The notes: generated by a model not told the origin, from the letters alone. A DNA stretch of 63,804 nt from Gammaproteobacteria bacterium (GCA_021151625.1 JAGKWY010000055.1:1-63804), one strand, 5' to 3'. Positions 8,407-17,822 are shown, counted from the stretch's first letter. A program made the numbers and translations.

Positions 8407-9402
8407 ATGAAATGGATACTACTTATTATTTCACTGCCCACCCATAACGCCACGGCTCGCATGCGGGTATGGCGGGCCGTAAAAGCGTCGGGTGCCGCTG
8501 TGTTGCGCGATGGGGTCTACCTGCTGCCGCACAGCGACGCCCATTGGCAATTGCTGGATGAGATAGCGCGGGATGTACAGCTCAATCAGGGTAGTGCCCA
8601 GTTACTGCCAACCGAAACCGGCGCAGATGCCACTGAACTTGCCGTGGTAGCGCCAGATTTCGTGCCCCTGTTCGACCGCACTACCGAATATCAGAATTTG
8701 CTGGTCGAACTCACCCCCCTACAACAACAATTACAGCAACAACAGTTGCAACCACAATCACCACAACAACAATTACCGCAACAATCAATCTCTGATTTAC
8801 TCAAACAACTGCGTAAGTTGCGCAAAAATTTTGCGGCAATTGTGGCGATAGATTTTTTTCCCAACGAACAACAAACACGCGCGCAAGATGCATTGCAAGC
8901 GCTGGAAAAAGCCTTGAATCGACAATTATCGCCCGATGAGCCGCACGGAAATTCAGGTGAAATTGCGCTGCTGTCTATCGCTGATTACCAACAGCGCCAC
9001 TGGGCCACGCGTAAGCGCCCTTGGGTAGACAGGCTCGCCAGCGCCTGGTTAATTCGCCGCTTTATTGATCCGCACGCGCAATTTATTTGGTTGGACTCTC
9101 CCGCAGATTGCCCGGTCGATGCATTGGGTTTTGATTTTGACGGCGCGCGTTTTACCCATATCAACAACCTGGTTTCATTTGAAGTATTGCTCGCCAGCTT
9201 TGCATTGGAACAGCAGGGATTAAAACGCCTTGCGGCCATTATTCATTTTCTCGATGCCGGTGGTATGCAACCGCAGGAAGCCAGTGGGCTGGAACAAATC
9301 CTGTGGGGACTGCGCAACAGCATTAGCGATGACGATCAACTTTTAACAGCTGCAACATCAGTATTCGATGCGCTCTTTTCTGCGTTCAGCAATAAGGAAT
9401 AA
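8407..9402 (+). CDS. chrB: Chromate resistance protein ChrB
   Basis: This 331-residue protein has the ChrB N-terminal module (LLIISLPTHNATARMRVWRA, residues 4-23, then LRDGVYLLP) and C-terminal module (RKRPWVDRLASAWLIRRFID, then DALGFDFDGARFTH and HFLDAGG). ChrB proteins act with ChrA in chromate resistance and in some species regulate the operon. An unusual Gln-rich insert (about residues 107-124) lies between the modules. The ATG fits the family start although no ribosome binding site is seen; translation may be leaderless. chrA begins 2 bp after the stop. Confidence 0.92.
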   Translation: MKWILLIISLPTHNATARMRVWRAVKASGAAVLRDGVYLLPHSDAHWQLLDEIARDVQLNQGSAQLLPTETGADATELAVVAPDFVPLFDRTTEYQNLLVELTPLQQQLQQQQLQPQSPQQQLPQQSISDLLKQLRKLRKNFAAIVAIDFFPNEQQTRAQDALQALEKALNRQLSPDEPHGNSGEIALLSIADYQQRHWATRKRPWVDRLASAWLIRRFIDPHAQFIWLDSPADCPVDALGFDFDGARFTHINNLVSFEVLLASFALEQQGLKRLAAIIHFLDAGGMQPQEASGLEQILWGLRNSISDDDQLLTAATSVFDALFSAFSNKE

Positions 9403-9404
9403 TC

Positions 9405-10772
9405 ATGAGCGAACACTCGCCCGCCATTTCAGCTAACGAAAATTCTCCCACAGAGGCGCCACTACCAGTCAGCTTCTGGCAAGCATTTTTATTTTGGTTA
9501 AAACTCGGGTTTATCAGCTTTGGTGGACCCGCCGGGCAAATTGCCATCATGCACCAGGAATTGGTAGAGCGCCGGCGCTGGATTAGCGAAAAACGTTTTT
9601 TACATGCGCTGAATTACTGCATGTTGTTACCCGGGCCGGAAGCACAACAGTTAGCGACTTATATCGGTTGGTTAATGCATAAAACCTGGGGTGGAATTGT
9701 GGCCGGCGTATTATTTGTTCTGCCCTCGCTGTTTATTTTGATTGGTCTCTCCTGGGTTTATATCGCCTATGGCGATGTGAGTTGGGTAGCCGGATTATTT
9801 TATGGCATCAAACCAGCGGTTACTGCCATAGTTGTACAAGCCGCCCATCGAATTGGTTCACGCGCATTAAAAAATAATTGGATGTGGGCCATTGCCGCTG
9901 CCGCATTCGTTGCTATTTTTGCGCTGCATGTGCCCTTCCCCTATATCGTTATCGCCGCCGCTTTGCTGGGATTTTTTGGTGGGAAAATTAAACCCGAGTA
10001 TTTCCAATCCGGTGGGCACGGCAAGGCCGATAAAAATTTTGGTGCAGCCTTAATTGATGACCACACACCAACACCTGCTCACGCCCTGTTTAGCTGGTCA
10101 CGTTTGTTATTAATCACAGTGTGTGGCGTATTGTTGTGGGCCCTACCCCTTGCACTGCTGTGGAGTTATTTTGGCTGGCAACACACACTCACCCAAATGG
10201 CCTGGTTTTTTACCACCGCCGCATTGCTCACTTTTGGTGGCGCCTATGCCGTACTGCCTTATGTTTATCAGGGCGCAGTCAGTCACTACAACTGGTTAAC
10301 ACCCACGCAAATGATTGATGGTTTGGCCTTGGGTGAAACCACTCCGGGGCCGTTAATTATGGTGGTGGCTTTTGTGGGATTTGTAGGCGGTTATGTAAAA
10401 GCCGTGTTTGGACCGGATATGTTATTCATAGCCGGCGCCGTTGCTGCCAGCGTGGTGACCTGGTTTACCTTTTTGCCATCTTTTATTTTTATTTTCGCCG
10501 GCGCTCCCTTTATTGAAACCACCCACAACGACATAAAATTTACCGCACCACTAACTGCCATCACCGCTGCAGTAGTGGGGGTAATTTTAAACCTCGCCTT
10601 ATTTTTCGGTTACCACGTGTTATGGCCAACAGGTTTCAGTGGTCAATTTGATTGGTTATCCGCTGTGATTGCGTTAGGTGCCGGTATTGCGCTGTTTCGC
10701 TATAAAACGGGCGTGATTAAAGTGATTGCTGTTTGTGCATTGCTAGGGCTAGCTAAAAGCATTCTGGTGTAA
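9405..10772 (+). CDS. chrA: Chromate transporter ChrA
   Basis: This 455-residue inner-membrane protein has the two-halved CHR architecture. The first half has FWLKLGFISFGGPAGQIA and MLLPGPEAQQLATYIGW; the second has FTTAALLTFGGAYAVLPYVY and LALGETTPGPLIMVVAFVGF. The paired FGGP and PGP motifs are family hallmarks. It should export chromate from the cytoplasm. The 3' end overlaps the convergent gene on the other strand by 73 bp. Confidence 0.95.
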   Translation: MSEHSPAISANENSPTEAPLPVSFWQAFLFWLKLGFISFGGPAGQIAIMHQELVERRRWISEKRFLHALNYCMLLPGPEAQQLATYIGWLMHKTWGGIVAGVLFVLPSLFILIGLSWVYIAYGDVSWVAGLFYGIKPAVTAIVVQAAHRIGSRALKNNWMWAIAAAAFVAIFALHVPFPYIVIAAALLGFFGGKIKPEYFQSGGHGKADKNFGAALIDDHTPTPAHALFSWSRLLLITVCGVLLWALPLALLWSYFGWQHTLTQMAWFFTTAALLTFGGAYAVLPYVYQGAVSHYNWLTPTQMIDGLALGETTPGPLIMVVAFVGFVGGYVKAVFGPDMLFIAGAVAASVVTWFTFLPSFIFIFAGAPFIETTHNDIKFTAPLTAITAAVVGVILNLALFFGYHVLWPTGFSGQFDWLSAVIALGAGIALFRYKTGVIKVIAVCALLGLAKSILV

Positions 10773-12208
10773 ATCGCCTGCGCAATTTGCTGTGCCTGTT
10801 GGCGAATTTCCTGGATGGCGGTGGTTTCAAATAACACCCCGCCCAGCGCAGGCCCTATACCATAAATTTCATAATCTGCCGCAAGCAGAAAATCCTGCCC
10901 CGGCTTGCCCAACTCCATTCGCAATTCATTTTCGTCGTTTAAGAGCCCTGTACAGAGATATTGCACGCGCTGGAACCCTGGCAAATAACCGGCGCAAATC
11001 ACTGCCTTGTCTGCCCGTATTTTTATAGTTTGGTGTTGCTCATTGAGCGGTGGCTTTTTCTTATTTTCCAGTGTTAATTGGATACCACTGGCAACTGCAT
11101 CGATCCGCTTAATTTTTGCTTTATGCAAATACAGACGCCCCTCCATTGTTAACCTGTCGAGTTGCTGCCCAACGTTCGCAGGAATACGGTGCCGCAAAAT
11201 ATTCCACCAGGGCAAGCATTTACGCAGACGCTTGCGCTCCCTATCCGGCAAATTACTCCAGATCAGATTATTGCCTGTGCGCACTTGATTAATGCTGTCT
11301 TGCCAGGCAATTCCCTGGTCCATGTTTGATTGGATATAAGCACGCAGATCGCGTAACAAGGACACAGCCGATGTTGCTGTCGTTCGAAATACCGGCAGTT
11401 GGCAATGTGTGTGCATGTGGAGATGAGGCAAAGGCAAAAGATTATGCGCAGAAAAAATATGGAACCGCCCGCTAAAGCCCTGTGCAATCGTAAATTGCAC
11501 TGCATCTACCATACTTAAACCAGAACCGATTACAACCAGATCGCGCAAGCTTTTCCAGTCGCATTGATTTGCCGCAGTACAATAGGGTGAAGAAAAAATT
11601 GCATTTGCTGAATCAGGTTTATAAAAATCCTGATTATGAAAAGCAGCGTTATTAAAAGCAGGACAGTTTCCGGTAGCCATTACTAATGCATCGGCCGGCA
11701 AACGTTTATTGCGATGAGTCACCACACTCAATCCCTGCGTTCGCACGTCAGCGTTGAAACCTGCGCGTTCAACGGCAACAACTCGTTCAGCAATTAGCTC
11801 AATGTTATGGCCATCTGCTTTAAGTCGCTCAAGCGCAGAGTGAAATAAATGTTGCAAATAGGCCCCATAAATCATCCGCGGAACAAAATCATCCGGGCCA
11901 ATTGCCATGGTGGCAAAATCCAGATGCAACTCTCGCCATTGGCTAGTGCTCTGCAACCACTGGTAAAAGTGCGCGGGGTTATCAACAAAGGCCCCCATAC
12001 GCTGGGCTGGAACATTCAAAATAAATGCAGGGTGAGAAACAGAAAAAGCCAGTCCACAGGGAACCGAAGGGCTGTCATCAATAATACTGATAGACAATAA
12101 CGGGGCATTAACCGCTGCCGATTGTTTTGCCAGATTTGCCAGCAAAATTACCGCAGCAGCGCCACAACCCACTATGACCAGATGCTTCCTGTGTAGGGTA
12201 TCGGGCAC
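10700..12208 (-). CDS. FAD/NAD(P)-binding oxidoreductase-like protein
   Basis: This 502-residue protein has an N-terminal Rossmann motif (HLVIVGCGAAAVILLANLA), an internal ALVMATGN motif and a second dinucleotide-binding motif (LVVIGSGLSMVDA). Near the C terminus is ICAGYLPGF. This layout matches the hydroxyacylglutathione-unrelated FAD/NAD(P)-binding family around COG4529, whose substrates are mostly unknown. The start is a GTG with only a weak AGG upstream. The 3' end overlaps chrA by 73 bp. No neighbour explains its function. Confidence 0.8.
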   Translation of the reverse strand: MPDTLHRKHLVIVGCGAAAVILLANLAKQSAAVNAPLLSISIIDDSPSVPCGLAFSVSHPAFILNVPAQRMGAFVDNPAHFYQWLQSTSQWRELHLDFATMAIGPDDFVPRMIYGAYLQHLFHSALERLKADGHNIELIAERVVAVERAGFNADVRTQGLSVVTHRNKRLPADALVMATGNCPAFNNAAFHNQDFYKPDSANAIFSSPYCTAANQCDWKSLRDLVVIGSGLSMVDAVQFTIAQGFSGRFHIFSAHNLLPLPHLHMHTHCQLPVFRTTATSAVSLLRDLRAYIQSNMDQGIAWQDSINQVRTGNNLIWSNLPDRERKRLRKCLPWWNILRHRIPANVGQQLDRLTMEGRLYLHKAKIKRIDAVASGIQLTLENKKKPPLNEQHQTIKIRADKAVICAGYLPGFQRVQYLCTGLLNDENELRMELGKPGQDFLLAADYEIYGIGPALGGVLFETTAIQEIRQQAQQIAQAIYTRMLLASPSNAQTAITLITPVL

Positions 12209-12322
12209 AATAATAACCTGCTCAATGTCTTCGGGTAAAAGTCATCGCATAAAAAAAGACGTCCCTGTCCACCGTGTCTTCATCTGATGCTGAAGTTGGT
12301 GATGGTGTTGAGAGCAAACAGT

Positions 12323-12736
12323 TTAACTACCGCTCTCGGTCACTACAGACAAGCGCTCTATTCCCGCCTTCTCAATCAGCACCATTACCTTGGCAACAGT
12401 GCCGTAGTTAACAGCCTCATCGGCATTCAGGTTCAAACGCAATTCCGGGTCAGCAGCCTTACGGCTTTCCAATTCCTGCTGGATAATTTCCAATGAGTAT
12501 TCATCCTTATCAAGATAAATTTTTCCCTGGGCATCAATACTCAAGACGATAGGTTTTTTCGGTTCCTGAATTTGTACCGTAGTTTCGGTATCAGGCAAAT
12601 TCACATTGATGGCATTGGTCATCAGCGGCGCGGTGATAATAAACACCACCAGCAGTACCAGCATTACATCCACCATGGGGGTAATATTGATCTCGCTTAA
12701 TACTTCATCGCTGTCACTACCAGTAGAAATGGCCAT
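12323..12736 (-). CDS. exbD: Biopolymer transport protein ExbD
   Basis: This 137-residue subunit of the TonB energising motor has one membrane helix with the essential Asp in NITPMVDVMLVLLVVF and a periplasmic domain ending in LSVVTESGS. Its ATG overlaps the exbB stop codon by one base (TAATG arrangement), so the two are translationally coupled. It is the last gene of tonB-exbB-exbD. Confidence 0.95.
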   Translation of the reverse strand: MAISTGSDSDEVLSEINITPMVDVMLVLLVVFIITAPLMTNAINVNLPDTETTVQIQEPKKPIVLSIDAQGKIYLDKDEYSLEIIQQELESRKAADPELRLNLNADEAVNYGTVAKVMVLIEKAGIERLSVVTESGS

Positions 12737-13485
12737 TACGCAAATACCTCTTTACCGTTGTCGGGTTTATTCAACTCCGATTTTGCTTCACGCGTATTGG
12801 GTTGTACCTGCGCCGCTTTAACTACCGGAGCAGAAGCCTTGATACGGAAGCCGGCTTTTTGCACCAGGCTCACAAAATCGGTAGCGAAATCATCCAGGTC
12901 GGCAGCAATTAATTTCACACGACGCAAGAAAAAGTTATAGGCCAATACCGAGGGCACTGCCACGGCAATACCAATACCGGTCGCGATCAAAGCTTCACCG
13001 ATAGGACCTGCAACCACTTCAATGCTGGCAGATTTGGTGGCAGTAATTTGTGTAAGCGCCTGGATAATGCCAAACACAGTACCGAACAAACCCACGAAGG
13101 GCGCGGTGTTACCAATAGATGCCAAAATTGCCAAACCATTTTCCAATGAGCGACGTTCCTTCTGGATTTGCTGGCGCAAATGACGCTCCAGTAAATCCTG
13201 ACGATCCCAACTGTGCTCCAGATCAGTCGCCGTGCTGGCATCGGCATTGCGCAGGGTTTGGAAACCGGCCGCTGCAACACGTGCAGTAGCGCCTACATAT
13301 TTTTCAAAGGAGGCTGCTGCATGCAGATCAGCCGCGGACCAAAAGGTTTTGGTAAAACGGCGATTCTGGCGCGACAGGGTAAAATGCTGAATGCCTTTAA
13401 TGACAATCAGCGTCCAGGTGATTATTGAAAACGCAATCAGCGCCCACAAAGTCCACTCAACGATATGTTGGTACAGCTCAGACAT
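12736..13485 (-). CDS. exbB: Proton channel subunit ExbB of the Ton system
   Basis: This 249-residue protein has one N-terminal helix (WTLWALIAFSIITWTLIVIK), a cytoplasmic stretch and two C-terminal helices with NTAPFVGLFGTVFGII and GEALIATGIGIAVAVPSVLA, the MotA/TolQ/ExbB core. It uses the proton gradient with ExbD to energise TonB. The tail after residue 225 is Lys/Asn-rich. It lies 81 bp after tonB and overlaps exbD. Confidence 0.95.
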   Translation of the reverse strand: MSELYQHIVEWTLWALIAFSIITWTLIVIKGIQHFTLSRQNRRFTKTFWSAADLHAAASFEKYVGATARVAAAGFQTLRNADASTATDLEHSWDRQDLLERHLRQQIQKERRSLENGLAILASIGNTAPFVGLFGTVFGIIQALTQITATKSASIEVVAGPIGEALIATGIGIAVAVPSVLAYNFFLRRVKLIAADLDDFATDFVSLVQKAGFRIKASAPVVKAAQVQPNTREAKSELNKPDNGKEVFA

Positions 13486-13566
13486 AATCTTTCTTCCTAA
13501 TTAATTGCGATTTAACAAAAAATAAATAATCAAACTTTTAAACAATATTTACTAACCAGTGGCGCG

Positions 13567-14340
13567 TTATGAGTTCGATAGTTTGAAATCAATCGGCACT
13601 TCTACCCAGGAGTCCACTGGTGTTTCACCCTGTTTGGCAGGCACAAATGACCAGCGTCTTACCGTATCTATTGCCGCCTTATCCAACACGTTGCGTCCGC
13701 TGGATGTTTTCACTTCCACCGATGAAGGCTTGCCATTACCCAACACATGCACATTTAAAATAACTGTGCCCTCCCAACCGCGTTCTACTGCCAACTCTGG
13801 ATATTCCGGCGCAGGGTTACGCAGGTAACCAGGATTTGCCGTTGCCGGAGTAACCGGCGGTGGAGGTGGTGGCGCAACCGGTTGCGGTGGTGGAGGCGGT
13901 GGTGTTTCTACCACTTGTTGCACCGGCACAGGTTTGGGTTTTTCCACCGGTTTCGGCTTGGGTTTTTCCACTTTTGGTGGCGGCGGAATTTCTTCCGGTG
14001 GAATGACCGGCGGTGGTGGTTGCTCTACCGGTGGACGATAAAGCTCAACAGTCATGGGTGGAATTTCCGCTTTGGTAATGGGCACTTCCGGTTTGAAATA
14101 AAAATAGGCAAACACAGCAAAATGCAAACCAATAATAAATGCCAAGGCAACAACACCTAATGCACCGCGATATTTTGGGTAAACCAATTCAATTTGTTTA
14201 TCCAGACTGTATTCGCGCGGAACCAACTTGACGATCTCAGCGGATTTGCGCGGCTTTGCGTCAGGTTGCGTGTGGCGTAGTTGATGGCGCGCATGGCGAC
14301 GGTCATAACTGTAGGGTTCTGAGTATGCATGGGCACTCAT
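13567..14340 (-). CDS. tonB: Energy transducer TonB
   Basis: This 257-residue protein has a cytoplasmic N terminus, one membrane anchor (GALGVVALAFIIGLHFAVFA), a long periplasmic Pro/Lys/Glu spacer (PPEEIPPPPKVEKPKPKP) and a C-terminal TonB domain (YPELAVERGWEGTVILNVHV ... SFVPAKQGETPVDSW). The frame is open 36 codons further upstream, but the ATG at 14340 has GGGAGAG nearby and removes implausible sequence. It serves the receptors seen elsewhere in the window, including those at 6.2, 52.1 and 55.1 kb. Confidence 0.94.
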   Translation of the reverse strand: MSAHAYSEPYSYDRRHARHQLRHTQPDAKPRKSAEIVKLVPREYSLDKQIELVYPKYRGALGVVALAFIIGLHFAVFAYFYFKPEVPITKAEIPPMTVELYRPPVEQPPPPVIPPEEIPPPPKVEKPKPKPVEKPKPVPVQQVVETPPPPPPQPVAPPPPPPVTPATANPGYLRNPAPEYPELAVERGWEGTVILNVHVLGNGKPSSVEVKTSSGRNVLDKAAIDTVRRWSFVPAKQGETPVDSWVEVPIDFKLSNS

Positions 14341-14875
14341 AAATCTCTCCCGCCCGGAGTTGGGCTCACTGGCATCGCTTGTGGCGATAACAAAAAACAA
14401 CAATTTGTAAATGCTTACCCAGCATTGTGTGCTGGCATAATCATTCACAGCTGCATAGGGTTTTGCAGCAAGCGTGCCAAAAAATAATTTTTTTAAGCGT
14501 CAGTGTTTAAACCCTTGAAAACAGGCGGCTTATTGCTCGGGTGATGCGATAAATCAGAATTTCACACCGAATAAATCAGTAAATACGGATAGCAATTGTT
14601 GGTTTATAACCAGAAAAATTGCTGGATATTAAGCAGTTAATTTCTACACAGAGTGCTAAATTCTGTTTAAAAAAAAGCAGTGGATAATTTGAACCCAGAC
14701 TAAAAGGAGTATTTAAAAAATGGCATAAGCTTATGAATTAATTGGCTTTCAGAAATACAAAGCAGGTCGCTAGAATCGGCTGGCAGTGTGTTTTTTCCAG
14801 CAACTATTCCTGCAACATTCACAACAATATCCCCACAACAATCCAGATACACGCACTAGAAAAACGGAGTCTTTC
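14341..14875. other. Divergent intergenic region between tonB and metY
   Basis: This 535-bp AT-rich gap has no convincing gene. It must contain the two divergent promoters. ATAATCATT at about 14436-14444 matches only half of a Fur box. The frame upstream of metY is open for 30 codons but looks non-coding. Confidence 0.5.
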
Positions 14876-16165
14876 ATGTCTGAACATTGGAAATTTGAAA
14901 CGCAGTCAGTACACGCTGGTTACACGCCAGACCCAACCACCAAATCAGTTGCAGTGCCTATTTATCAAACCGTGGCCTATGCGTTTGATAGCGCACAACA
15001 TGGCGCGGATTTATTTGATTTGAAAGTTGCCGGGAATATTTATACCCGCATTATGAACCCGACAAATGATGTATTGGAAAAACGCATTGCAGCGCTGGAA
15101 GGTGGAATTGCGGCACTGGCACTGGCATCCGGCCAGGCCGCAGTAACCTATGCGATACAAACAATTGCAGAAGCGGGCGACAATATTGTTTCTTCCACTG
15201 CACTTTACGGCGGCACTTACAATTTATTTGCACACACTTTGCCGCAATATGGAATCACCACCCGTTTTGCAGATCATTTAAATCCGGATACGTTTGAACC
15301 TTTAATTGATGAACGCACCAAGGCAATTTTTGTAGAGTCGTTAGGCAACCCGCAAGGTAATGTAACCGACATTGCACGCATTGCAGAAATTGCCCATCGC
15401 CAGGGTGTGCCATTGATTGTGGACAACACTGTCGCTACGCCCTACTTATTGCGTCCTATTGAGCACGGTGCCGATATAGTGGTGCATTCACTCACAAAAT
15501 ATTTAGGCGGGCATGGCACTACCGTGGGTGGCGCCATAGTAGATTCGGGAAAATTCCCCTGGGCGAAATACAAACAAAAATTCAAACGTTTGAATGAGCC
15601 GGACGTGAGTTACCACGGAGTGGTATATACCGAAGCCCTTGGCGCTGCTGCGTATATTGGCCGCGCGCGCGTAGTACCTTTGCGTAACACCGGTGCTGCA
15701 CTTTCACCGTTTAATGCATTTCTGATTTTGCAGGGAATAGAAACCCTCGCCCTGCGCCTGGAGCGCATTAATGACAATACATTGAAAGTTGCGGAATACT
15801 TGCAGAAACATCCCAAAGTGAATTGGGTGAATTACGCGGGTTTACCCAACAATCCTTATCATGAACTTGCACGCAAATACCTCAAGGGCAAAGCCTCGGG
15901 CTTATTAACCTTTGGTGTAAAAGCCGATGACGGGCGTGAAGCCGGTGCACGCTTTCTGGATGCACTGCAATTGTTTACCCGCCTGGTTAATATCGGCGAT
16001 GCAAAATCCCTGGCCACTCACCCTGCCTCCACTACTCATCGGCAATTATCGCCAGAGGAATTGGCGAAATCCGGTGTTGGACTGGACACAGTAAGGTTAT
16101 CTGTTGGCATCGAACATATCGATGATTTACTGGCAGATTTGGAACATGCGTTGAATCAGGTGTAA
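14876..16165 (+). CDS. metY: O-acetylhomoserine aminocarboxypropyltransferase (sulfhydrylase)
   Basis: This 429-residue PLP enzyme makes homocysteine from O-acetylhomoserine and sulfide, feeding methionine synthesis. It has FETQSVHAGYTPDPTTKS, ASGQAAVTYAIQTI, TALYGGTYNLF, VDNTVATPYLLRP and the PLP lysine motif VVHSLTKYLGGHG. SLATHPASTTHRQL and GLDTVRLSVGIEH close the Cys/Met-metabolism fold. The ATG at 14876 has CGGAG upstream. It complements the sulfate uptake genes nearby in sulfur assimilation. Confidence 0.95.
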   Translation: MSEHWKFETQSVHAGYTPDPTTKSVAVPIYQTVAYAFDSAQHGADLFDLKVAGNIYTRIMNPTNDVLEKRIAALEGGIAALALASGQAAVTYAIQTIAEAGDNIVSSTALYGGTYNLFAHTLPQYGITTRFADHLNPDTFEPLIDERTKAIFVESLGNPQGNVTDIARIAEIAHRQGVPLIVDNTVATPYLLRPIEHGADIVVHSLTKYLGGHGTTVGGAIVDSGKFPWAKYKQKFKRLNEPDVSYHGVVYTEALGAAAYIGRARVVPLRNTGAALSPFNAFLILQGIETLALRLERINDNTLKVAEYLQKHPKVNWVNYAGLPNNPYHELARKYLKGKASGLLTFGVKADDGREAGARFLDALQLFTRLVNIGDAKSLATHPASTTHRQLSPEELAKSGVGLDTVRLSVGIEHIDDLLADLEHALNQV

Positions 16166-16170
16166 TGTTT

Positions 16171-16276
16171 AAATCCCTCCCCTTCTTTTTGTTTAAATCC
16201 CTCCCAACCTCCCTTTGTCAAAGGGAGGAGCCTTTACTGGCTCCCCTCTTTAACAAAGAGGGGCTGGGGGAGATTA
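16171..16276. repeat. CCTCCC-type intergenic palindromic repeat, copy 3
   Basis: AATCCCTCCCAACCTCCCTT, a hairpin TTTGTCAAAGGGAGG, and a right arm CTCCCCTCTTTAACAAAGAG then GGGCTGGGGGAGATT match the design of the copies at 1259 and 3233. An extra half-copy of AAATCCCTCCCC occurs at its left end. It lies immediately after metY. Confidence 0.75.
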
Positions 16277-16341
16277 AGAGTGTTAGTTAACTGGGTTACA
16301 AAATCTGCAGTGCTTTTTATTGAATAAAGAAAATATGTTCG

Positions 16342-16899
16342 TCAAGAAATTTCCGGTTTGTAACTCCATTTGGGAGTAATCAATAGCAACAACACCGACA
16401 CTATCGCCACCGCAATAGATAACCATAAGGCAATCGACATTTCGCTAATCCGCTCCGGATAAATTGTTGCCGCCGCCCCCAAGCCAATTACATTGCCACC
16501 AATCACCAAAATAATTGCGGCGTAATCGTGGAAGCGTCTGGCTTTGTTGGCGCCCTGCGACCATTTTTCATGGGTGTTGTAACTGGGCAATTGCTCATGG
16601 GCATCATTGAGTTGCTCCAGAGCCGATAAAAAACGACGCAAGTTGGAAATGGCCCGTTCCGCTTTGTAATTCAGAAATGCCAAACAAATAGATGCGACGG
16701 GAAAGCCCGCCAATAACCATTCAATCGGCACCTGTGCGTTACTTTCACTGGGTTTGAGTGCAACCAGCGCCGCCAGCAAACTCACCACCAGGGTCACATA
16801 AAGCGCAAGTGCTTGCTGCCGCTGGTTAATGCGCGCATTCACTTCCTGATAAGCAGCAATAAAACGGTAGTTTGCATCGACTACATATTTTGTTGTCAT
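16342..16899 (-). CDS. Hypothetical four-helix membrane protein
   Basis: This 185-residue protein was not recognised. It has two N-terminal hydrophobic helices (ALYVTLVVSLLAALVAL and WLLAGFPVASICLAFL), a central charged segment (residues about 80-118) and two C-terminal helices (AAIILVIGGNVIGLGAA and IALWLSIAVAIVSVLLLLI). The start is an ATG with a purine-rich leader. It is separated from the peroxiredoxin gene upstream by a terminator. No function is proposed. Confidence 0.75.
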   Translation of the reverse strand: MTTKYVVDANYRFIAAYQEVNARINQRQQALALYVTLVVSLLAALVALKPSESNAQVPIEWLLAGFPVASICLAFLNYKAERAISNLRRFLSALEQLNDAHEQLPSYNTHEKWSQGANKARRFHDYAAIILVIGGNVIGLGAAATIYPERISEMSIALWLSIAVAIVSVLLLLITPKWSYKPEIS

Positions 16900-16960
16900 C
16901 TTTTTTCCACAATGGCGTCAATAGAATGGATTTAATCAAAAGTACCAGCCCCATACAAAA

Positions 16961-16989
16961 AAACAAGGGCGCATCCGGCGCCCTTGTTT
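16961..16989 (-). terminator. Terminator downstream of the peroxiredoxin gene
   Basis: AAACAAGGGCGC pairs with GCGCCCTTGTTT around a short loop, with an A run on the plus strand giving a U tract for minus-strand transcripts. It separates the peroxiredoxin stop codon from the next gene. Confidence 0.85.
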
Positions 16990-17036
16990 GTTCACTTTTT
17001 TAACCGTGCATGACGAGAGTAATTTAGTGCTGCGAA

Positions 17037-17639
17037 TTATCCCCGTGGATCTGGAGTCAGACGCAAATAGGGTTTTACTACTTTGTAGCCTTTCGGGAAA
17101 CGACGCGCAATTTCCTCTGCATCTTGCAATGCGGGAACAATCACTACATCTTCACCCGATTTCCAGTTGCCTGGTGTTGCCACCTTGTGGTGTTCGGTTA
17201 ATTGCAGCGAATCAATCACACGCAGGATTTCATCAAAGTTGCGACCGGTACTGGCCGGGTAAGTGATGATCAAACGGATTTTTTTCGCCGGGTCGATAAT
17301 AAACAGCGAACGCACAGTGAGGGTGGCGTTAGCGTTGGGGTGAATCATGTCGTAGAGGCTGGACACTTTGCGATCTGCATCTGCGAGTATCGGAAAATTC
17401 ACCTGGGTCAATTGGGTTTCGTTAATGTCGTTGATCCACTTATTGTGCGAATCCACCGGATCAACACTCAGCGCGATTGCCTTCACATTGCGTTTGGCAA
17501 ATTCATCTTTCAATTTGGCCGTCAAACCTAATTCGGTGGTGCACACCGGGGTGAAGTCTGCCGGGTGGGAAAACAACACACCCCAGCCATCACCGAGCCA
17601 TTGGTGAAAACTAATCGGGCCCTGCGTGGACTCCTGCAC
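17037..17639 (-). CDS. 1-Cys (Prx6-type) peroxiredoxin with damaged 5' end
   Basis: This thiol peroxidase reduces peroxides through the catalytic Cys in SHPADFTPVCTTELG; AIALSVDPVDSHNKWI, IIDPAKKIRLIITYPASTGR and a C-terminal LRLTPDP are Prx6 features. The coding-like frame continues upstream of the GTG at 17639 (SNEAPDF precedes VQESTQG), but it has no start codon before an in-frame TAA. A second frame gives a plausible start (GTG at 17686: SAFGSK...), so a frameshift of one or two bases, or a 14-base insertion, lies near 17655-17668. If real, the product starts late at GTG or is not made. Confidence 0.85.
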   Translation of the reverse strand: MQESTQGPISFHQWLGDGWGVLFSHPADFTPVCTTELGLTAKLKDEFAKRNVKAIALSVDPVDSHNKWINDINETQLTQVNFPILADADRKVSSLYDMIHPNANATLTVRSLFIIDPAKKIRLIITYPASTGRNFDEILRVIDSLQLTEHHKVATPGNWKSGEDVVIVPALQDAEEIARRFPKGYKVVKPYLRLTPDPRG

Positions 17640-17822
17640 AAAATCGGGTGCTTCATTGGACTTTGCTTAGAACCGAATGCACTCACATCGAAAGTTATAA
17701 GCACATAAAAACTTAGTATTTCCCAGCACAAAACCACTTCTATAGGATGCCAACCAAGCTCACACAGCCCCAATAAACGCCCCGGCACAACGGCAATACC
17801 CACCAGACAACTGGACTGAATA

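Noticed and set aside
14434..14452. Fur box upstream of tonB
   Set aside because: Only one half (ATAATCATT) matches the 19-bp consensus; the other half has no agreement.
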